Assembly (NCBI GenBank): GCA_000433675.1
Contig: FR893558.1
Location: 25,045-89,044 of the forward strand
From: Clostridium sp. CAG:433
GTDB taxonomy: Bacteria; Bacillota_I; Bacilli_A; RF39; UBA660
Length of the DNA stretch: 64,000 bases
Direction of reading: 5' to 3'
The position numbers were made by a program, and so were the translations under genes. Numbering within the stretch: the first letter of the stretch is position 1; each line of letters starts with the position of its first letter. This document shows positions 20,309 through 29,927 of this stretch, one piece after another. The notes beneath the pieces are model-generated. The model did not search any database. It was not told the DNA's origin and saw nothing but the letters and a program-made list of their open reading frames with translations.

Positions 20309-22501
20309 ATGAAAGACTATATAAAAGGAACATTTAAAAAAATTATATTTAAGTCAGATCAAAATTATATAATAGGTTTATTTAAAGTTAGTGATACAAA
20401 TACTGCTGATTTAGAAGAATATATTGGTTCAACTATAACATTTACTGGGTATTTTCATGAACTTACTATAGATGAAAAATACATGTTTTATGGTGAACTT
20501 GTAGATAATCCAAAATATGGACTTCAATATAAAGTAAATGAATATGAAAGAGTTAAACCAGAGGGAAAAGATGCAATTATTGATTTTTTATCAAGTGATT
20601 TATTTCCTGGAGTAGGTGAAAAAAGTGCTAAACAAATAGTAAACATTTTAGGCGATGATACATTAAATTTAATAATGGAAGATTATTCTAACCTTTTACT
20701 TGTACCAAATATGAAAGAATCGAAAGCAAAGAATATACATGATATATTAAGTAAGTATAATGAAAGTTATGATACTATTATATATCTTACTTCAATAGGC
20801 TTTTCTATGAAAGATTCAATGCTTATATATAATAATTATAAAGAAATGACAAAATATATAATAGAAGAAGATGTATATGCTCTAATAGATGATATTGATG
20901 AAATAAATTTTGCCAAAATAGAATTAGTTCGTAAAAATCTTAATATAAGTGATTTAGATGGAAGAAGAATTATGGCACTTGTTATATATGTAATGAACGA
21001 TTTATGTTTTAAAAATGGAGATACGTTTCTTTACTTTGATGAAATATATGATGGAGTTATTAAGTTACTTGACTATGAATTTAGTAAAGACGAATTTTAT
21101 GATATTTTAATAGAAATTGCAAATACGGGTAAAATAAAAATTGAAGAAGATGAATATTACCTAAAAGAATATTTTGATTCAGAAAATAATATTGCAAATA
21201 CAATTTATCATTTAACAAATAAAAATGATACAAAGTATAAAAAAATCGAAAAAGAAATTGAGTCACTTGAAAATTATTTTGATGTTACTTATAACGAAAA
21301 ACAAATTTTAGCAATTAAAAATGCTTATGAAAAAAATTTTAGTATAATAACAGGTGGACCAGGAACAGGTAAAACAACTATAATAAAAGCAATTGTAGAA
21401 CTTTATAGAAGACTACATAAATATAGTTATGATGAGCTTACTAGTAAACTTATATTACTTGCGCCAACTGGAAGAGCAGCTAAAAGAATGAGTGAATCAT
21501 GTCTTCTTCCAGCGTATACAATACATAGGTTTTTAAAATGGAATAAAGAATCTAATAAGTTTTTAGTAAATGAAAGTAATAAATCTAATGCAGAATTTGT
21601 AATAATAGATGAGGTAAGTATGATTGATGTTAACTTACTTGATAATTTATTTAAAGGTCTTAGTAAAAATATAAAAATAGTTATGATAGGTGATTATAAT
21701 CAGCTTGAAAGCGTTGGACCTGGTAAAGTATTAAAAGATTTAATTGATAGTGATATGATTAATGTAACTTTTTTAAATGAACTTTATAGACAAGATGAAA
21801 ATTCTTATATAGCAACTCTTGCTTCAGAAATAAAGAAAAATGATTTAAGTGAAGACTTTTTAACTAAAAAAGAAGATTATAGTTTTATAGAGGCAAATGC
21901 ATCTAATTTAAAAAAATATATTGAAAAAGTATGTTTAATGGCAATAGAAAAAGGATATTCATCTGATGATATACAACTATTAGCGCCAATGTATAAAGGT
22001 GAAAATGGTATAGATAATTTAAATAAATTACTTCAAAGTATATTTAATCCTGATAGAGGACAAAATAGTATTGTATCAAAAGATGTAATTTATAGAGAAA
22101 ATGATAAAATTTTACAACTTGAAAATGATCCTGATAATAATGTATTTAATGGTGATATTGGTTATATTATGGATATTACTGGAAGTACAATAACTGTAGA
22201 TTTTGATGGTAATATTGTAAAGTATACACCAAAGGATTTCATTAAAATTAAACATGGATACGCTATAAGTATTCATAAAGCACAAGGTAGTGAATTTAAA
22301 CTTGTTATTTTACCAATAATCTTTTCATACAGAATTATGCTTTATAAAAAAATAATTTATACTGCAGTAACAAGAGCAAGAAATAATCTAACTATTATTG
22401 GTGATCCATCATCTTTTGTCTATGCAGTTAATAATGAAAATGTTTATGAAAGAAAAACTAAATTAAAAGATAGATTATTATCATATTTAATGAATATTTA
22501 A
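20309..22501 (+). CDS. recD2: RecD2-type DNA helicase
   Basis: A 730-residue SF1B helicase of the RecD2 type, which acts without RecBC in DNA repair and replication stress. An N-terminal OB-like domain (KGTFKKIIFKSDQNYIIGLF) and tandem helix-hairpin-helix segments (GVGEKSAKQIV, VPNMKESKAKNI) precede the helicase core with Walker A GGPGTGKTT, motif Ia LLAPTGRAAKRM, Walker B VIIDEVSMID and GDYNQLESVGPG, and the C-terminal motif YAISIHKAQGSEF. The start at 20309 has GTGAGG upstream; an in-frame GTG at 20297 overlaps that site. Confidence 0.95.
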   Translation: MKDYIKGTFKKIIFKSDQNYIIGLFKVSDTNTADLEEYIGSTITFTGYFHELTIDEKYMFYGELVDNPKYGLQYKVNEYERVKPEGKDAIIDFLSSDLFPGVGEKSAKQIVNILGDDTLNLIMEDYSNLLLVPNMKESKAKNIHDILSKYNESYDTIIYLTSIGFSMKDSMLIYNNYKEMTKYIIEEDVYALIDDIDEINFAKIELVRKNLNISDLDGRRIMALVIYVMNDLCFKNGDTFLYFDEIYDGVIKLLDYEFSKDEFYDILIEIANTGKIKIEEDEYYLKEYFDSENNIANTIYHLTNKNDTKYKKIEKEIESLENYFDVTYNEKQILAIKNAYEKNFSIITGGPGTGKTTIIKAIVELYRRLHKYSYDELTSKLILLAPTGRAAKRMSESCLLPAYTIHRFLKWNKESNKFLVNESNKSNAEFVIIDEVSMIDVNLLDNLFKGLSKNIKIVMIGDYNQLESVGPGKVLKDLIDSDMINVTFLNELYRQDENSYIATLASEIKKNDLSEDFLTKKEDYSFIEANASNLKKYIEKVCLMAIEKGYSSDDIQLLAPMYKGENGIDNLNKLLQSIFNPDRGQNSIVSKDVIYRENDKILQLENDPDNNVFNGDIGYIMDITGSTITVDFDGNIVKYTPKDFIKIKHGYAISIHKAQGSEFKLVILPIIFSYRIMLYKKIIYTAVTRARNNLTIIGDPSSFVYAVNNENVYERKTKLKDRLLSYLMNI

Positions 22502-22570
22502 TTCTCTTTAGTAAATAATATAAATGGCATTATATTTTGCCAAAATCAGATTATTAAAGAGGTGAAACAA

Positions 22571-22729
22571 ATGAAAAAAACACTAGGCATGATGGTACTT
22601 GGAGCCGGTATGGGTGCTGGAGCAGTTTATATGTATGACCAATATAAATCTGGTAACTTAAATAAAATAGCTAAAAAGGTTAGTAAAGCCGGTAAAGATG
22701 TATCAAAAATGATAGATGATCTGAACTAA
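22571..22729 (+). CDS. 52-residue membrane-associated small protein (YtxH-like)
   Basis: A short gene with a good RBS (AGAGGTGA at 22558-22565) and its own terminator. The product begins MKKTLGMMVLGAGMGAGAVYMY, a glycine-zipper hydrophobic segment, followed by a Lys-rich amphipathic helix (IAKKVSKAGKDVSKMIDD). This is the layout of small YtxH-type stress or envelope proteins; that assignment rests on layout only. It lies in the 310-bp space between recD2 and the next large gene, which is otherwise empty. Confidence 0.7.
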   Translation: MKKTLGMMVLGAGMGAGAVYMYDQYKSGNLNKIAKKVSKAGKDVSKMIDDLN

Positions 22730-22758
22730 GAAAAAATCAAATGATTTTTTCTTTTTTT
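22730..22758 (+). terminator. Rho-independent terminator
   Basis: GAAAAAATCA (22730-22739) with TGATTTTTTC (22742-22751), AA loop, then a T-run; directly behind the stop codon of the 52-residue gene. Confidence 0.85.
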
Positions 22759-22769
22759 ATAAAATAATA

Positions 22770-22778
22770 TGTTATAAT
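22770..22778 (+). promoter_or_regulatory. Extended -10 promoter
   Basis: TGTTATAAT, 33 nt before the ATG of the leucine-rich-repeat protein gene and just after the preceding terminator. Confidence 0.6.
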
Positions 22779-22811
22779 ATATATCCGTGTGTAAAGGAGG
22801 AAAAAAATAAA

Positions 22812-24710
22812 ATGAATTATGATTTAAAAATAATAAAGAAAAAATTCGGTGAAAACATGATGAAACTATCTAGAGAATTATTTCCAACTTTACTTGAAGA
22901 AAAAGGTCTTTTATCAGGTCTTTTCTTAGATAATTTTAATCCTTCCAAAATGCTTTATGACGATATAAAGAAAGAACATTTAGAAAAAGAATTTAAAATG
23001 TTTATATATGGTTTTTTAAATAAAGATGAAGTTATAGAAAATAGTAAGAAAACTCCTAAAGAATTATTTGAAGAAATAGGTTATGACTTTTATGAATGTG
23101 AAACTGAAGAAGATATTAAAAAATTTAAAAAATATTATGCTAGAGGAGAAGAATTATGTACATTTAATGATAAAAGATTAGATAAATGTTATGTATTTTT
23201 TGTTGTTAAAAAGAATGTAGATGAAATAAAAAGAGAAAAATTTAAAAATCCTATTAGAGAAGATGAATATGGTACATCTGTTATGAGTATACAATTTACA
23301 AGAGATGAAACACATACTTTATCAATTAAAAATAGATATAATCATGCACTTTTAGAAGGTAATCCAGATGCTACATATAGAAATAATCTTGAAAATATTG
23401 CACCAGGACTTACAAAAAGTTTTGAAAATATATATGGGCTTAAGCAATTTAATCCCAGTGTTAATTTTGAAATGAAAAATTATGTAAGAGGAAAAGATGG
23501 AAAATTTTATAAATATAATTATGAAATAAATAATGTGTATTATTGTACAGATAATGTAATTATTGATAACTTTGAAGTAAAAAAACTTCCAAAAGAAAGA
23601 TATATAGTTATGGATTATTTTATATTAGATATGAAAGATAAGAAAATAACATTATATGATGAAAGTATAAATGATTCATTTGTTTCAAGTATAAAAAATA
23701 TTAAAAAAATTGATGTTTTAAAAAATGGTTTAACCAAAACTATTGTAATTATCGGTGAAGAAGGTAATATGATTATTAAACTCGATTTAAATGATAGAAT
23801 AATAGAGGTAGATAATGAAACTTTAAAAAATGTATCGGGTGATTATTTATCAATGACTAAGTATATTGATAAATTATATTTAAATAATGTAATAGAAGTA
23901 GGTAATAATTTTTTAAGTAAAAATAAAAGTTTATCAAAGATATCAATGGATAATGTTAAGGTTATTGGTAATAACTTTTTAGAATCTAATAATAATATTG
24001 AAGAAGTTTCATTTCTTAACGTTGAAAAAATTGGCAATGGTTTTATGTTTCAAAATAATAATCCAAAATTAAAAAAAATATATATTCCAAAAGTAGAAAT
24101 AGTAGGTAATAGTTTTATGTTTCGTAATAATTCTGTTATGGAAGTATTTATGCCAAGTGTAAAAAGTATAGGTAATAATTTTTTTGATTCTAATCAAATT
24201 GTTAGAACATTAGAAATTCCTCTTGCCGAAAAAATAGGTGATAATTTTTTAGAGAATAATGGGCTAATCAATGAATTATATTTACCTAGTGTTATTAACA
24301 TAGGTAGTAATTTTTTAAAACAAAATCAAATGTTAGAAAAATTAATTATTCCAAATGTTATCGAATTAAAATCTGGTACATTACAACATAACAATAATCT
24401 TAAAGAATTATATGCACCTAGAGTGGTTAAAATTGGTAATAATGTACTAGAATTAAATAATTCATTAACAGAATTTGAATCGCTTTATTTAGAAGAAGTT
24501 GGAGATAATTTCTTGAAATATAATAGATGGCTTGAGAAATTTATAGCGCCTAATTTAAGAAAGATAGGTCTTTACATACTTTCTTCTAATAATGTTCTTA
24601 TTGATGTTGATATAAGTAGTCTTATAGATGAATATAAAGATAACTTATCAAAATACATGAAAGAAATGTTAAAACAAGAAACTCCATATACATTAAAACT
24701 TAAATATTAA
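22812..24710 (+). CDS. Cytosolic BspA-type leucine-rich-repeat protein
   Basis: A 632-residue protein with no signal peptide. Residues 1-210 form a globular domain with the distinctive stretch GEELCTF (112-118), KCYVFFVVKKN (125-135), SVMSIQFTRDETHTLSIKNR (156-175), YNH and NPDATYRNNL (184-193). A strand-rich linker follows, and from about 350 to 605 there are BspA/LRR_5-type repeats of ~23 residues with the signature (V/I)xxIGNNFLxxNNxLxxLxxPN. BspA-type repeats usually sit on exported proteins; here nothing suggests export. AAAGGAGG precedes the ATG. Its N-terminal domain may be distantly related to that of the repeat protein at 4875-6884. Function unknown. Confidence 0.75.
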   Translation: MNYDLKIIKKKFGENMMKLSRELFPTLLEEKGLLSGLFLDNFNPSKMLYDDIKKEHLEKEFKMFIYGFLNKDEVIENSKKTPKELFEEIGYDFYECETEEDIKKFKKYYARGEELCTFNDKRLDKCYVFFVVKKNVDEIKREKFKNPIREDEYGTSVMSIQFTRDETHTLSIKNRYNHALLEGNPDATYRNNLENIAPGLTKSFENIYGLKQFNPSVNFEMKNYVRGKDGKFYKYNYEINNVYYCTDNVIIDNFEVKKLPKERYIVMDYFILDMKDKKITLYDESINDSFVSSIKNIKKIDVLKNGLTKTIVIIGEEGNMIIKLDLNDRIIEVDNETLKNVSGDYLSMTKYIDKLYLNNVIEVGNNFLSKNKSLSKISMDNVKVIGNNFLESNNNIEEVSFLNVEKIGNGFMFQNNNPKLKKIYIPKVEIVGNSFMFRNNSVMEVFMPSVKSIGNNFFDSNQIVRTLEIPLAEKIGDNFLENNGLINELYLPSVINIGSNFLKQNQMLEKLIIPNVIELKSGTLQHNNNLKELYAPRVVKIGNNVLELNNSLTEFESLYLEEVGDNFLKYNRWLEKFIAPNLRKIGLYILSSNNVLIDVDISSLIDEYKDNLSKYMKEMLKQETPYTLKLKY

Positions 24711-24714
24711 TTTG

Positions 24715-24741
24715 TAAAGCAATGGTTGCTTTACTTTTTCT
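24715..24741 (+). terminator. Rho-independent terminator
   Basis: Perfect 9-bp stem GTAAAGCAA (24715-24723) with TTGCTTTAC (24727-24735), TGG loop, T-run. Confidence 0.85.
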
Positions 24742-24805
24742 TTACTATATAAAAATATAAATATATGTAAAATTATTTGTTATTCTTTTATTTATATAAT
24801 TAAAA

Positions 24806-24814
24806 TGATATAAT
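24806..24814 (+). promoter_or_regulatory. Extended -10 promoter of the rlmN operon
   Basis: TGATATAAT, 25 nt before the rlmN ATG. It probably drives rlmN-prpC-prkC-rsgA-rpe, whose genes overlap or nearly touch. Confidence 0.6.
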
Positions 24815-24839
24815 TTATTAGTGAGTTGGTGAAAAAATA

Positions 24840-25868
24840 ATGAAAAGTATATATGGAATCACAAGAAGTAAATTAGAAGAATACTTCGTAAATAAGGGTG
24901 ATAAAAAATTTAGAGCTACTCAAATATTTGAGTGGATATATAGAAAAAGAGCAAAATCATTTGACGAAATGAGTAATATAAAAAAAGAAACAATAGAACT
25001 TTTAAAACAAGATTTTTATTTTAATAATATAAAAATCGTTACAAAAGAAGAAGATGAACTTGTTAAAAAATATCTATTTGAACTATCTGATGGAAATAAG
25101 ATAGAAGCAGTACTTATGGAACATGATTATGGAAAAAGCATATGTGTATCATCGCAAATAGGATGTAATATGGGATGTGCTTTTTGTGAAAGTGGTAGAC
25201 TAAAAAAAGTAAGAAATTTAACTTCTGATGAAATGCTTCTTCAAGTGTTAAAAGTAGAAGAAGATATAAAAGACAGAATAAGCCATGTAGTTATTATGGG
25301 AATAGGTGAACCATTTGATAATTATGATAATGTAATGGATTTTATTAATATAATAAATGATGCATACGCTCTTGCGATAGGAATTAGACATATTACTGTT
25401 AGTACATCAGGTATAGTTCCTAAAATAAAAGAATTTGCTAAAGAAGGATTAGGTGTAAATCTTGCGATTAGCCTGCATGCACCTAATAATGAAATTAGGA
25501 ATAAAATTATGAAGATAAATAAAGCATATGATATAAATGAACTTATAGAAAGTGTTAAAGAATATTTAAAATTAACAAATAGAAGAGTGACGTTCGAGTA
25601 TATAATGCTTAAAGATATTAATGATACAGATGAGTGTGCTAAAGAACTTGCTAATCTTTTAAAAGGAATAAACTGTTATGTAAATATTATTCCATATAAT
25701 GAAACAAATAATATAGGATTTAAACGTTCTTTATCTTCTCAAATAACAAGATTTTGTGGTATACTAAAAGAGAATAATATAAATGTAACAATAAGAAGGG
25801 AATTTGGATCAAAAGTATCTGCTGCATGCGGACAATTAAGATCTAAGATAGAGGAGGAAAATAAATGA
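24840..25868 (+). CDS. rlmN: 23S rRNA/tRNA m2A methyltransferase RlmN
   Basis: A 342-residue radical SAM enzyme that methylates C2 of A2503 in 23S rRNA and A37 of some tRNAs. Radical SAM motif CNMGCAFC (within IGCNMGCAFCESGRLKKVRNLT), SAM site GIGEPFDN, and the C-terminal catalytic cysteine in SAACGQL. The RBS is weak (GTTGGTGA). It overlaps prpC by 4 nt (ATGA). Its place before prpC-prkC-rsgA-rpe is as in Bacillus. Confidence 0.96.
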   Translation: MKSIYGITRSKLEEYFVNKGDKKFRATQIFEWIYRKRAKSFDEMSNIKKETIELLKQDFYFNNIKIVTKEEDELVKKYLFELSDGNKIEAVLMEHDYGKSICVSSQIGCNMGCAFCESGRLKKVRNLTSDEMLLQVLKVEEDIKDRISHVVIMGIGEPFDNYDNVMDFINIINDAYALAIGIRHITVSTSGIVPKIKEFAKEGLGVNLAISLHAPNNEIRNKIMKINKAYDINELIESVKEYLKLTNRRVTFEYIMLKDINDTDECAKELANLLKGINCYVNIIPYNETNNIGFKRSLSSQITRFCGILKENNINVTIRREFGSKVSAACGQLRSKIEEENK

Positions 25869-26614
25869 AATCGTTTTTCTTAACTGATACTGGTAGAGTA
25901 AGAGATCATAATGAAGATAGTGTAACCATACTTAAAAATGCAAATAATGAATATTTACTAGCAGTTGCAGATGGTATGGGTGGCCATAAAGCAGGTGAAG
26001 TTGCTTCTAGTATGGCAATAAATCATATTACAAGTAAATTTAATTCACTTGAAAGTTTAGGCAGTAAAGAAAAAGCAATCAACTGGATTAGAGAAGAAGT
26101 TGCTGAAATAAATAATTCAATATTCTCATATACTGTACTTCATGAAGAAAGTAAAGGAATGGGAACAACTTTTGTAATCGCACTTTATACAAAAGATTAC
26201 TTACTTTTTGGTAATGTTGGTGATTCATCTGGTTTTGTTATTAAAAATTCAAAATTATATAAAGTAACTAAAGATCATACACTTGTAAATTTATTAGTTG
26301 CGTCTGGTGAACTTACAGAAGAAGAAGCACAAAATCATCCTAAAAAGAATATTTTAATGAGAGCGCTTGGTGCAAATAATCCTGCAGAAGTAGATATATT
26401 TGATGTTGTAGATGAAGAAATTGAAGGTGTATTTTTATGTAGTGATGGACTTACTTCAATGCTTAATCAAACACAAATTGAAAAAGTACTTGCGGGACCT
26501 GGCTCTTTAGAAGAAAGAGTTACAAGATTAATTAGAAAGAGTAATGTTAGAGGGGGAACAGACAATATTTCTATTGCTTGTCTTATGTATAATGATGAGG
26601 AAGGAGAATTATAA
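25865..26614 (+). CDS. prpC: PP2C-family Ser/Thr protein phosphatase
   Basis: A 249-residue metal-dependent phosphatase that reverses the action of the PASTA kinase encoded next. PP2C motifs: DTGRVRDHNEDS, AVADGMGGHKAGEVAS (metal-binding Asp and Gly), GNVGDSSGF, VFLCSDGLTSML and RGGTDNISIACL. Coupled to rlmN by ATGA and to the kinase by TAATG. Signalling through this pair tunes wall synthesis and growth in Firmicutes. Confidence 0.96.
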   Translation: MKSFFLTDTGRVRDHNEDSVTILKNANNEYLLAVADGMGGHKAGEVASSMAINHITSKFNSLESLGSKEKAINWIREEVAEINNSIFSYTVLHEESKGMGTTFVIALYTKDYLLFGNVGDSSGFVIKNSKLYKVTKDHTLVNLLVASGELTEEEAQNHPKKNILMRALGANNPAEVDIFDVVDEEIEGVFLCSDGLTSMLNQTQIEKVLAGPGSLEERVTRLIRKSNVRGGTDNISIACLMYNDEEGEL

Positions 26615-28395
26615 TGTTTTCTAAAGGTGATAAAATTAACGATAGATATGAAATTATAAAATTAATTGGTGAAGGTGGAATGGCAAATGTTTATCTTGCC
26701 TATGACACTATTTTAGAGAGAAATGTTGCGGTTAAAGTATTAAGAGGAGATCTTGCTGATGATGAAAAATTTGTTAGAAGATTTCAAAGAGAAGCATTAT
26801 CAGCATCCAGCTTGTCACATCCTAATATAGTTGAGATGTATGATGTAGGTGAAGATAATGGTAACTTTTATATTGTAATGGAATATATTGATGGACAAAC
26901 ATTAAAACAATTAATTAAAAAAAGAGGACATTTAACAGTACCAGAAGCAATAGATATTATGCTTCAGTTAACAGATGGACTTGCACACGCACATGATTCA
27001 TATATAATTCATAGAGATATAAAACCACAAAATATTATGATACTTGAAGATGGTATGGTAAAAATAACAGACTTTGGTATTGCAATGGCAATAAATGCAT
27101 CTGATTTAACACAAACAAATTCAGTAATGGGTTCAGTTCATTATTTACCACCAGAACAAGCCGCAGGTAAAGGCTCAACTATTAAAAGTGATATATATTC
27201 ATTAGGTATATTATTTTATGAGATGCTGGCAGGTACAATGCCTTTTAGAGGTGAAACAGCAGTTGAAATAGCACTTAAACATATAAAAGATCCAATGCCA
27301 AGTATTAGAAAAATAAATCCAAAAGTACCACAATCAGTTGAAAATATAATATTTAAAGCAACTGCTAAAAATCCAAAAAATAGATATAATAATGTTCGTG
27401 AATTACATGATGACTTAAAAACAGCACTTGATAAAGATAGAGCAAACGAAAAAAGATTTGTATTTAAGTATCCAGAAGATGACTTAGATGAAACTAAGGT
27501 ACTAGATACTTTAAAAGATGAACTTAAAGTAAATAAAGAAAAAGGTATTCCTGAAGAAAAACCAATTGTAACAGAGGTTGAGGAAGAAGAAAAGAAAAAA
27601 TTAAGTAAGGGTACAAAAATACTTATAGGTGTATGTTCTGCAATTATAGTTTTATTCTTACTTATAGTAGTTATAATACCAACGGTATTTAAAACACCAG
27701 ATGTAAAAGTTCCAGATGTAAGTGGTCTTTCTGTTAGAAATGCAACTAAAGAACTTGAAAAGGCAGGATTTGTAGTAGCGACTAAAGTAAAAGATGATTA
27801 TACTGATGAAGTAGATAAAGGAAAGGTTTCTAAAACATCTCCTAGTGCTAGAGAAACAGTAAAAAAAGGTGCAACAATAACGATTTATAAGTCATTAGGT
27901 AGTGAAAAGATTAAAATAGAGGATTATACTGGTAAAGATTATAATAAAGTTCAGGCTAGTCTTGAAGTAAAAGGAATTACTGTAAGTATTGAAAAGAAAG
28001 CAGTAGATGATAAAAGTAAATATAAAGGTAAAGAAGATTTAATAATTGATCAATCTGCTAAAAAAGATTCTACTTTAGTAAAAGGTGACACAATTACTTT
28101 ATATATTCCAAAAATAGATAAAGAATATCCAGATTTTGTAAAAGAAGGATACACTTTAGATGAAGTAAAAGAATTTTGTGATGAATATGGACTTACTTTA
28201 GAAGTAGAAGAAGTTATAGATGACGAAAAAGAAGCAGGTACAATTACATATCAAAGTAGACCAGCAGGATCTATAATTGCTGAAAGAGTTAATTTAAAAA
28301 TAAAAGTAACTAAAAAGTCAGAAACAGAAGCAGGTTCAGACCATACAAATACTGACGATGGAATGGTTCCATATGAGGAAGGAAACAATAATTAA
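26614..28395 (+). CDS. prkC: PASTA-domain Ser/Thr protein kinase
   Basis: A 593-residue membrane kinase. Cytosolic kinase domain with GEGGMANVYLA, the catalytic Lys in VAVKVLRGD, HRDIKPQN and DFG (ITDFGIAMA). A charged linker leads to one transmembrane helix (ILIGVCSAIIVLFLLIVVIIP, about 332-352). Three extracellular PASTA repeats follow (from VKVPDVSGLSVRNATKELEK; then a divergent KIKIEDYTGKDYNKVQASLE; then EYPDFVKEGYTLDEVKEFCD), which in the family sense muropeptides or lipid II. It overlaps rsgA by one base (TAATG). Confidence 0.97.
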   Translation: MFSKGDKINDRYEIIKLIGEGGMANVYLAYDTILERNVAVKVLRGDLADDEKFVRRFQREALSASSLSHPNIVEMYDVGEDNGNFYIVMEYIDGQTLKQLIKKRGHLTVPEAIDIMLQLTDGLAHAHDSYIIHRDIKPQNIMILEDGMVKITDFGIAMAINASDLTQTNSVMGSVHYLPPEQAAGKGSTIKSDIYSLGILFYEMLAGTMPFRGETAVEIALKHIKDPMPSIRKINPKVPQSVENIIFKATAKNPKNRYNNVRELHDDLKTALDKDRANEKRFVFKYPEDDLDETKVLDTLKDELKVNKEKGIPEEKPIVTEVEEEEKKKLSKGTKILIGVCSAIIVLFLLIVVIIPTVFKTPDVKVPDVSGLSVRNATKELEKAGFVVATKVKDDYTDEVDKGKVSKTSPSARETVKKGATITIYKSLGSEKIKIEDYTGKDYNKVQASLEVKGITVSIEKKAVDDKSKYKGKEDLIIDQSAKKDSTLVKGDTITLYIPKIDKEYPDFVKEGYTLDEVKEFCDEYGLTLEVEEVIDDEKEAGTITYQSRPAGSIIAERVNLKIKVTKKSETEAGSDHTNTDDGMVPYEEGNNN

Positions 28396-29231
28396 TGATA
28401 GGAAGAATAACAAGAGTATTAAGTAATGATTATACAGTAAGATATAATGATGGAAATGAAGATATATGCAAAGCAAGAGGTGTATTTAGAAACAAAAAAA
28501 TATCTCCTCTTGTTGGTGATATTGTAGAAGTAGATAATAATAAAAAAATAATTTCTGATATACATAAAAGAAAAAACGAACTAATAAGACCACCAGTTGC
28601 TAATATAGATATTGCACTTATAGTAACTAGTGCAAAAGAACCATCATTTTCATCAAACTTATTAGATAAAATGATAGATATAATTGAATATAATAATATT
28701 ACTCCTGTTATATGTATTTCTAAATATGATTTATTAGATGATACAAAAGAAATAGATGAAATAATTAATTATTATAAAAGTATTGGTTATAGTGTATTTA
28801 TTAATACAGAAATAGATAAAATTAGAGAAATATTTAAAGATAAAGTATCAATACTAACTGGTCAAACAGGTGTTGGTAAATCATCTTTAATAAATAAACT
28901 AGAAGAATCTATGAATTTAAAAACAAATGAAATAAGTAAAGCACTTGGAAGAGGGAAACATACAACAAGACATAGTGAATTATATGATTTAGCAGGTGGT
29001 TTTGTTGCGGATACTCCAGGGTTTTCGTCACTTAGTTTTATAAATATGACAAAAGAAGATATTAGAGATAATTTTATAGAATTTAATGAATACAAAGATG
29101 AATGTAAATATAGGGATTGTATGCATGTTAATGAAGATGATTGTGAAATAAAAAGAAAAGTAAAAGAAAATATAATTTTAAAAAGTAGATATGAAAATTA
29201 TGTAAAATTCATTGAAGAAAAGGAAAGGTGA
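28395..29231 (+). CDS. rsgA: Ribosome small-subunit GTPase RsgA
   Basis: A 278-residue circularly permuted GTPase for late 30S assembly. N-terminal OB fold (GRITRVLSNDYTVRY), then G motifs in permuted order: SKYD (G4), GQTGVGKSS (G1), T in KHTTRHSEL (G2), DTPGF (G3). The C-terminal zinc knuckle CKYRDCMHVNEDDC provides Cys, Cys, His, Cys. Follows prkC as in Bacillus. Confidence 0.96.
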   Translation: MIGRITRVLSNDYTVRYNDGNEDICKARGVFRNKKISPLVGDIVEVDNNKKIISDIHKRKNELIRPPVANIDIALIVTSAKEPSFSSNLLDKMIDIIEYNNITPVICISKYDLLDDTKEIDEIINYYKSIGYSVFINTEIDKIREIFKDKVSILTGQTGVGKSSLINKLEESMNLKTNEISKALGRGKHTTRHSELYDLAGGFVADTPGFSSLSFINMTKEDIRDNFIEFNEYKDECKYRDCMHVNEDDCEIKRKVKENIILKSRYENYVKFIEEKER

Positions 29232-29237
29232 TTATTT

Positions 29238-29861
29238 TTGAAAGTTGCTGTTTCAATATTAAGTGAAAAAGATAATTATAAAGAATCTATAGAAAAAATA
29301 AATAAAACAGATGCTGATTACTTACATTTAGATGTAATGGATAGTAGTTTTACAGAGTCATCATCCTTTTCATTAAATGATTCAAAAGAAATAAAAGAGT
29401 TATGTAATAAAAAAATAGATGTTCATATTATGAGTACTAACCTAAGAGAAATTATAGGTGAATATATAGGTATTAATCCATATAATATTACATTTCATAT
29501 TGAAAATAATGACATAGAAAAATATATTTATTTAATTAAAGAAAAAAATATAAAAGTAGGTTTAGCTATTAATCCAGATACAGATTTAAGTGCTATTTAT
29601 CCATATTTAGATAAAATTGATAGAGTACTTATAATGAGTGTTGTTCCTGGAAAAGGTGGACAAAAATTTATGGAAAGTGTTATTCCAAAATTAATGTACT
29701 TAAAAGAAAATAAATATAAATATAATTATGAGATTGAAGTAGATGGTGGAATAAACTCTGATACTATTAATTTTGTTAGTGATTATGCTGATATTGTTGT
29801 ATCTGGTAGTTTTATAACAAATAGTAATGATTACCAAGAAAACATAGATAAATTAAAGTAG
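29238..29861 (+). CDS. rpe: Ribulose-phosphate 3-epimerase
   Basis: A 207-residue TIM-barrel enzyme interconverting ribulose-5-P and xylulose-5-P in the pentose phosphate pathway. Metal ligands are in HLDVMD (His, Asp), DVHIMS (His) and EVDGGINSDT (Asp); VVPGKGGQKFM is the phosphate loop, normally written NPGFGGQ. TTG start with AGGTGA upstream. The stretch after HLDVMD (SSFTESSSF) departs from the common DGHFVPN, so it is a somewhat divergent member. Last gene of the rlmN operon, as in Bacillus. Confidence 0.9.
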   Translation: MKVAVSILSEKDNYKESIEKINKTDADYLHLDVMDSSFTESSSFSLNDSKEIKELCNKKIDVHIMSTNLREIIGEYIGINPYNITFHIENNDIEKYIYLIKEKNIKVGLAINPDTDLSAIYPYLDKIDRVLIMSVVPGKGGQKFMESVIPKLMYLKENKYKYNYEIEVDGGINSDTINFVSDYADIVVSGSFITNSNDYQENIDKLK

Positions 29862-29886
29862 AAAATTAAGTTTTCTATTTTTTTTA
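29859..29886 (+). terminator. Terminator overlapping the rpe stop codon
   Basis: TAGAAAA (29859-29865) with TTTTCTA (29871-29877) and a long T-run; the left arm begins with the stop codon. Confidence 0.75.
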
Positions 29887-29897
29887 TTTCCAAAATT

Positions 29898-29906
29898 TGT
29901 TATAAT
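29898..29906 (+). promoter_or_regulatory. Extended -10 promoter of mutS
   Basis: TGTTATAAT, 21 nt before the mutS ATG, just downstream of the rpe terminator. Confidence 0.6.
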
Positions 29907-29927
29907 AATGACTAGTAGGTGAAGTAT

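Noticed and set aside
22528..22545. Hairpin TGGCA...TGCCA between recD2 and the small gene
   Set aside because: Five base pairs, not followed by a T-run; within what is expected by chance.
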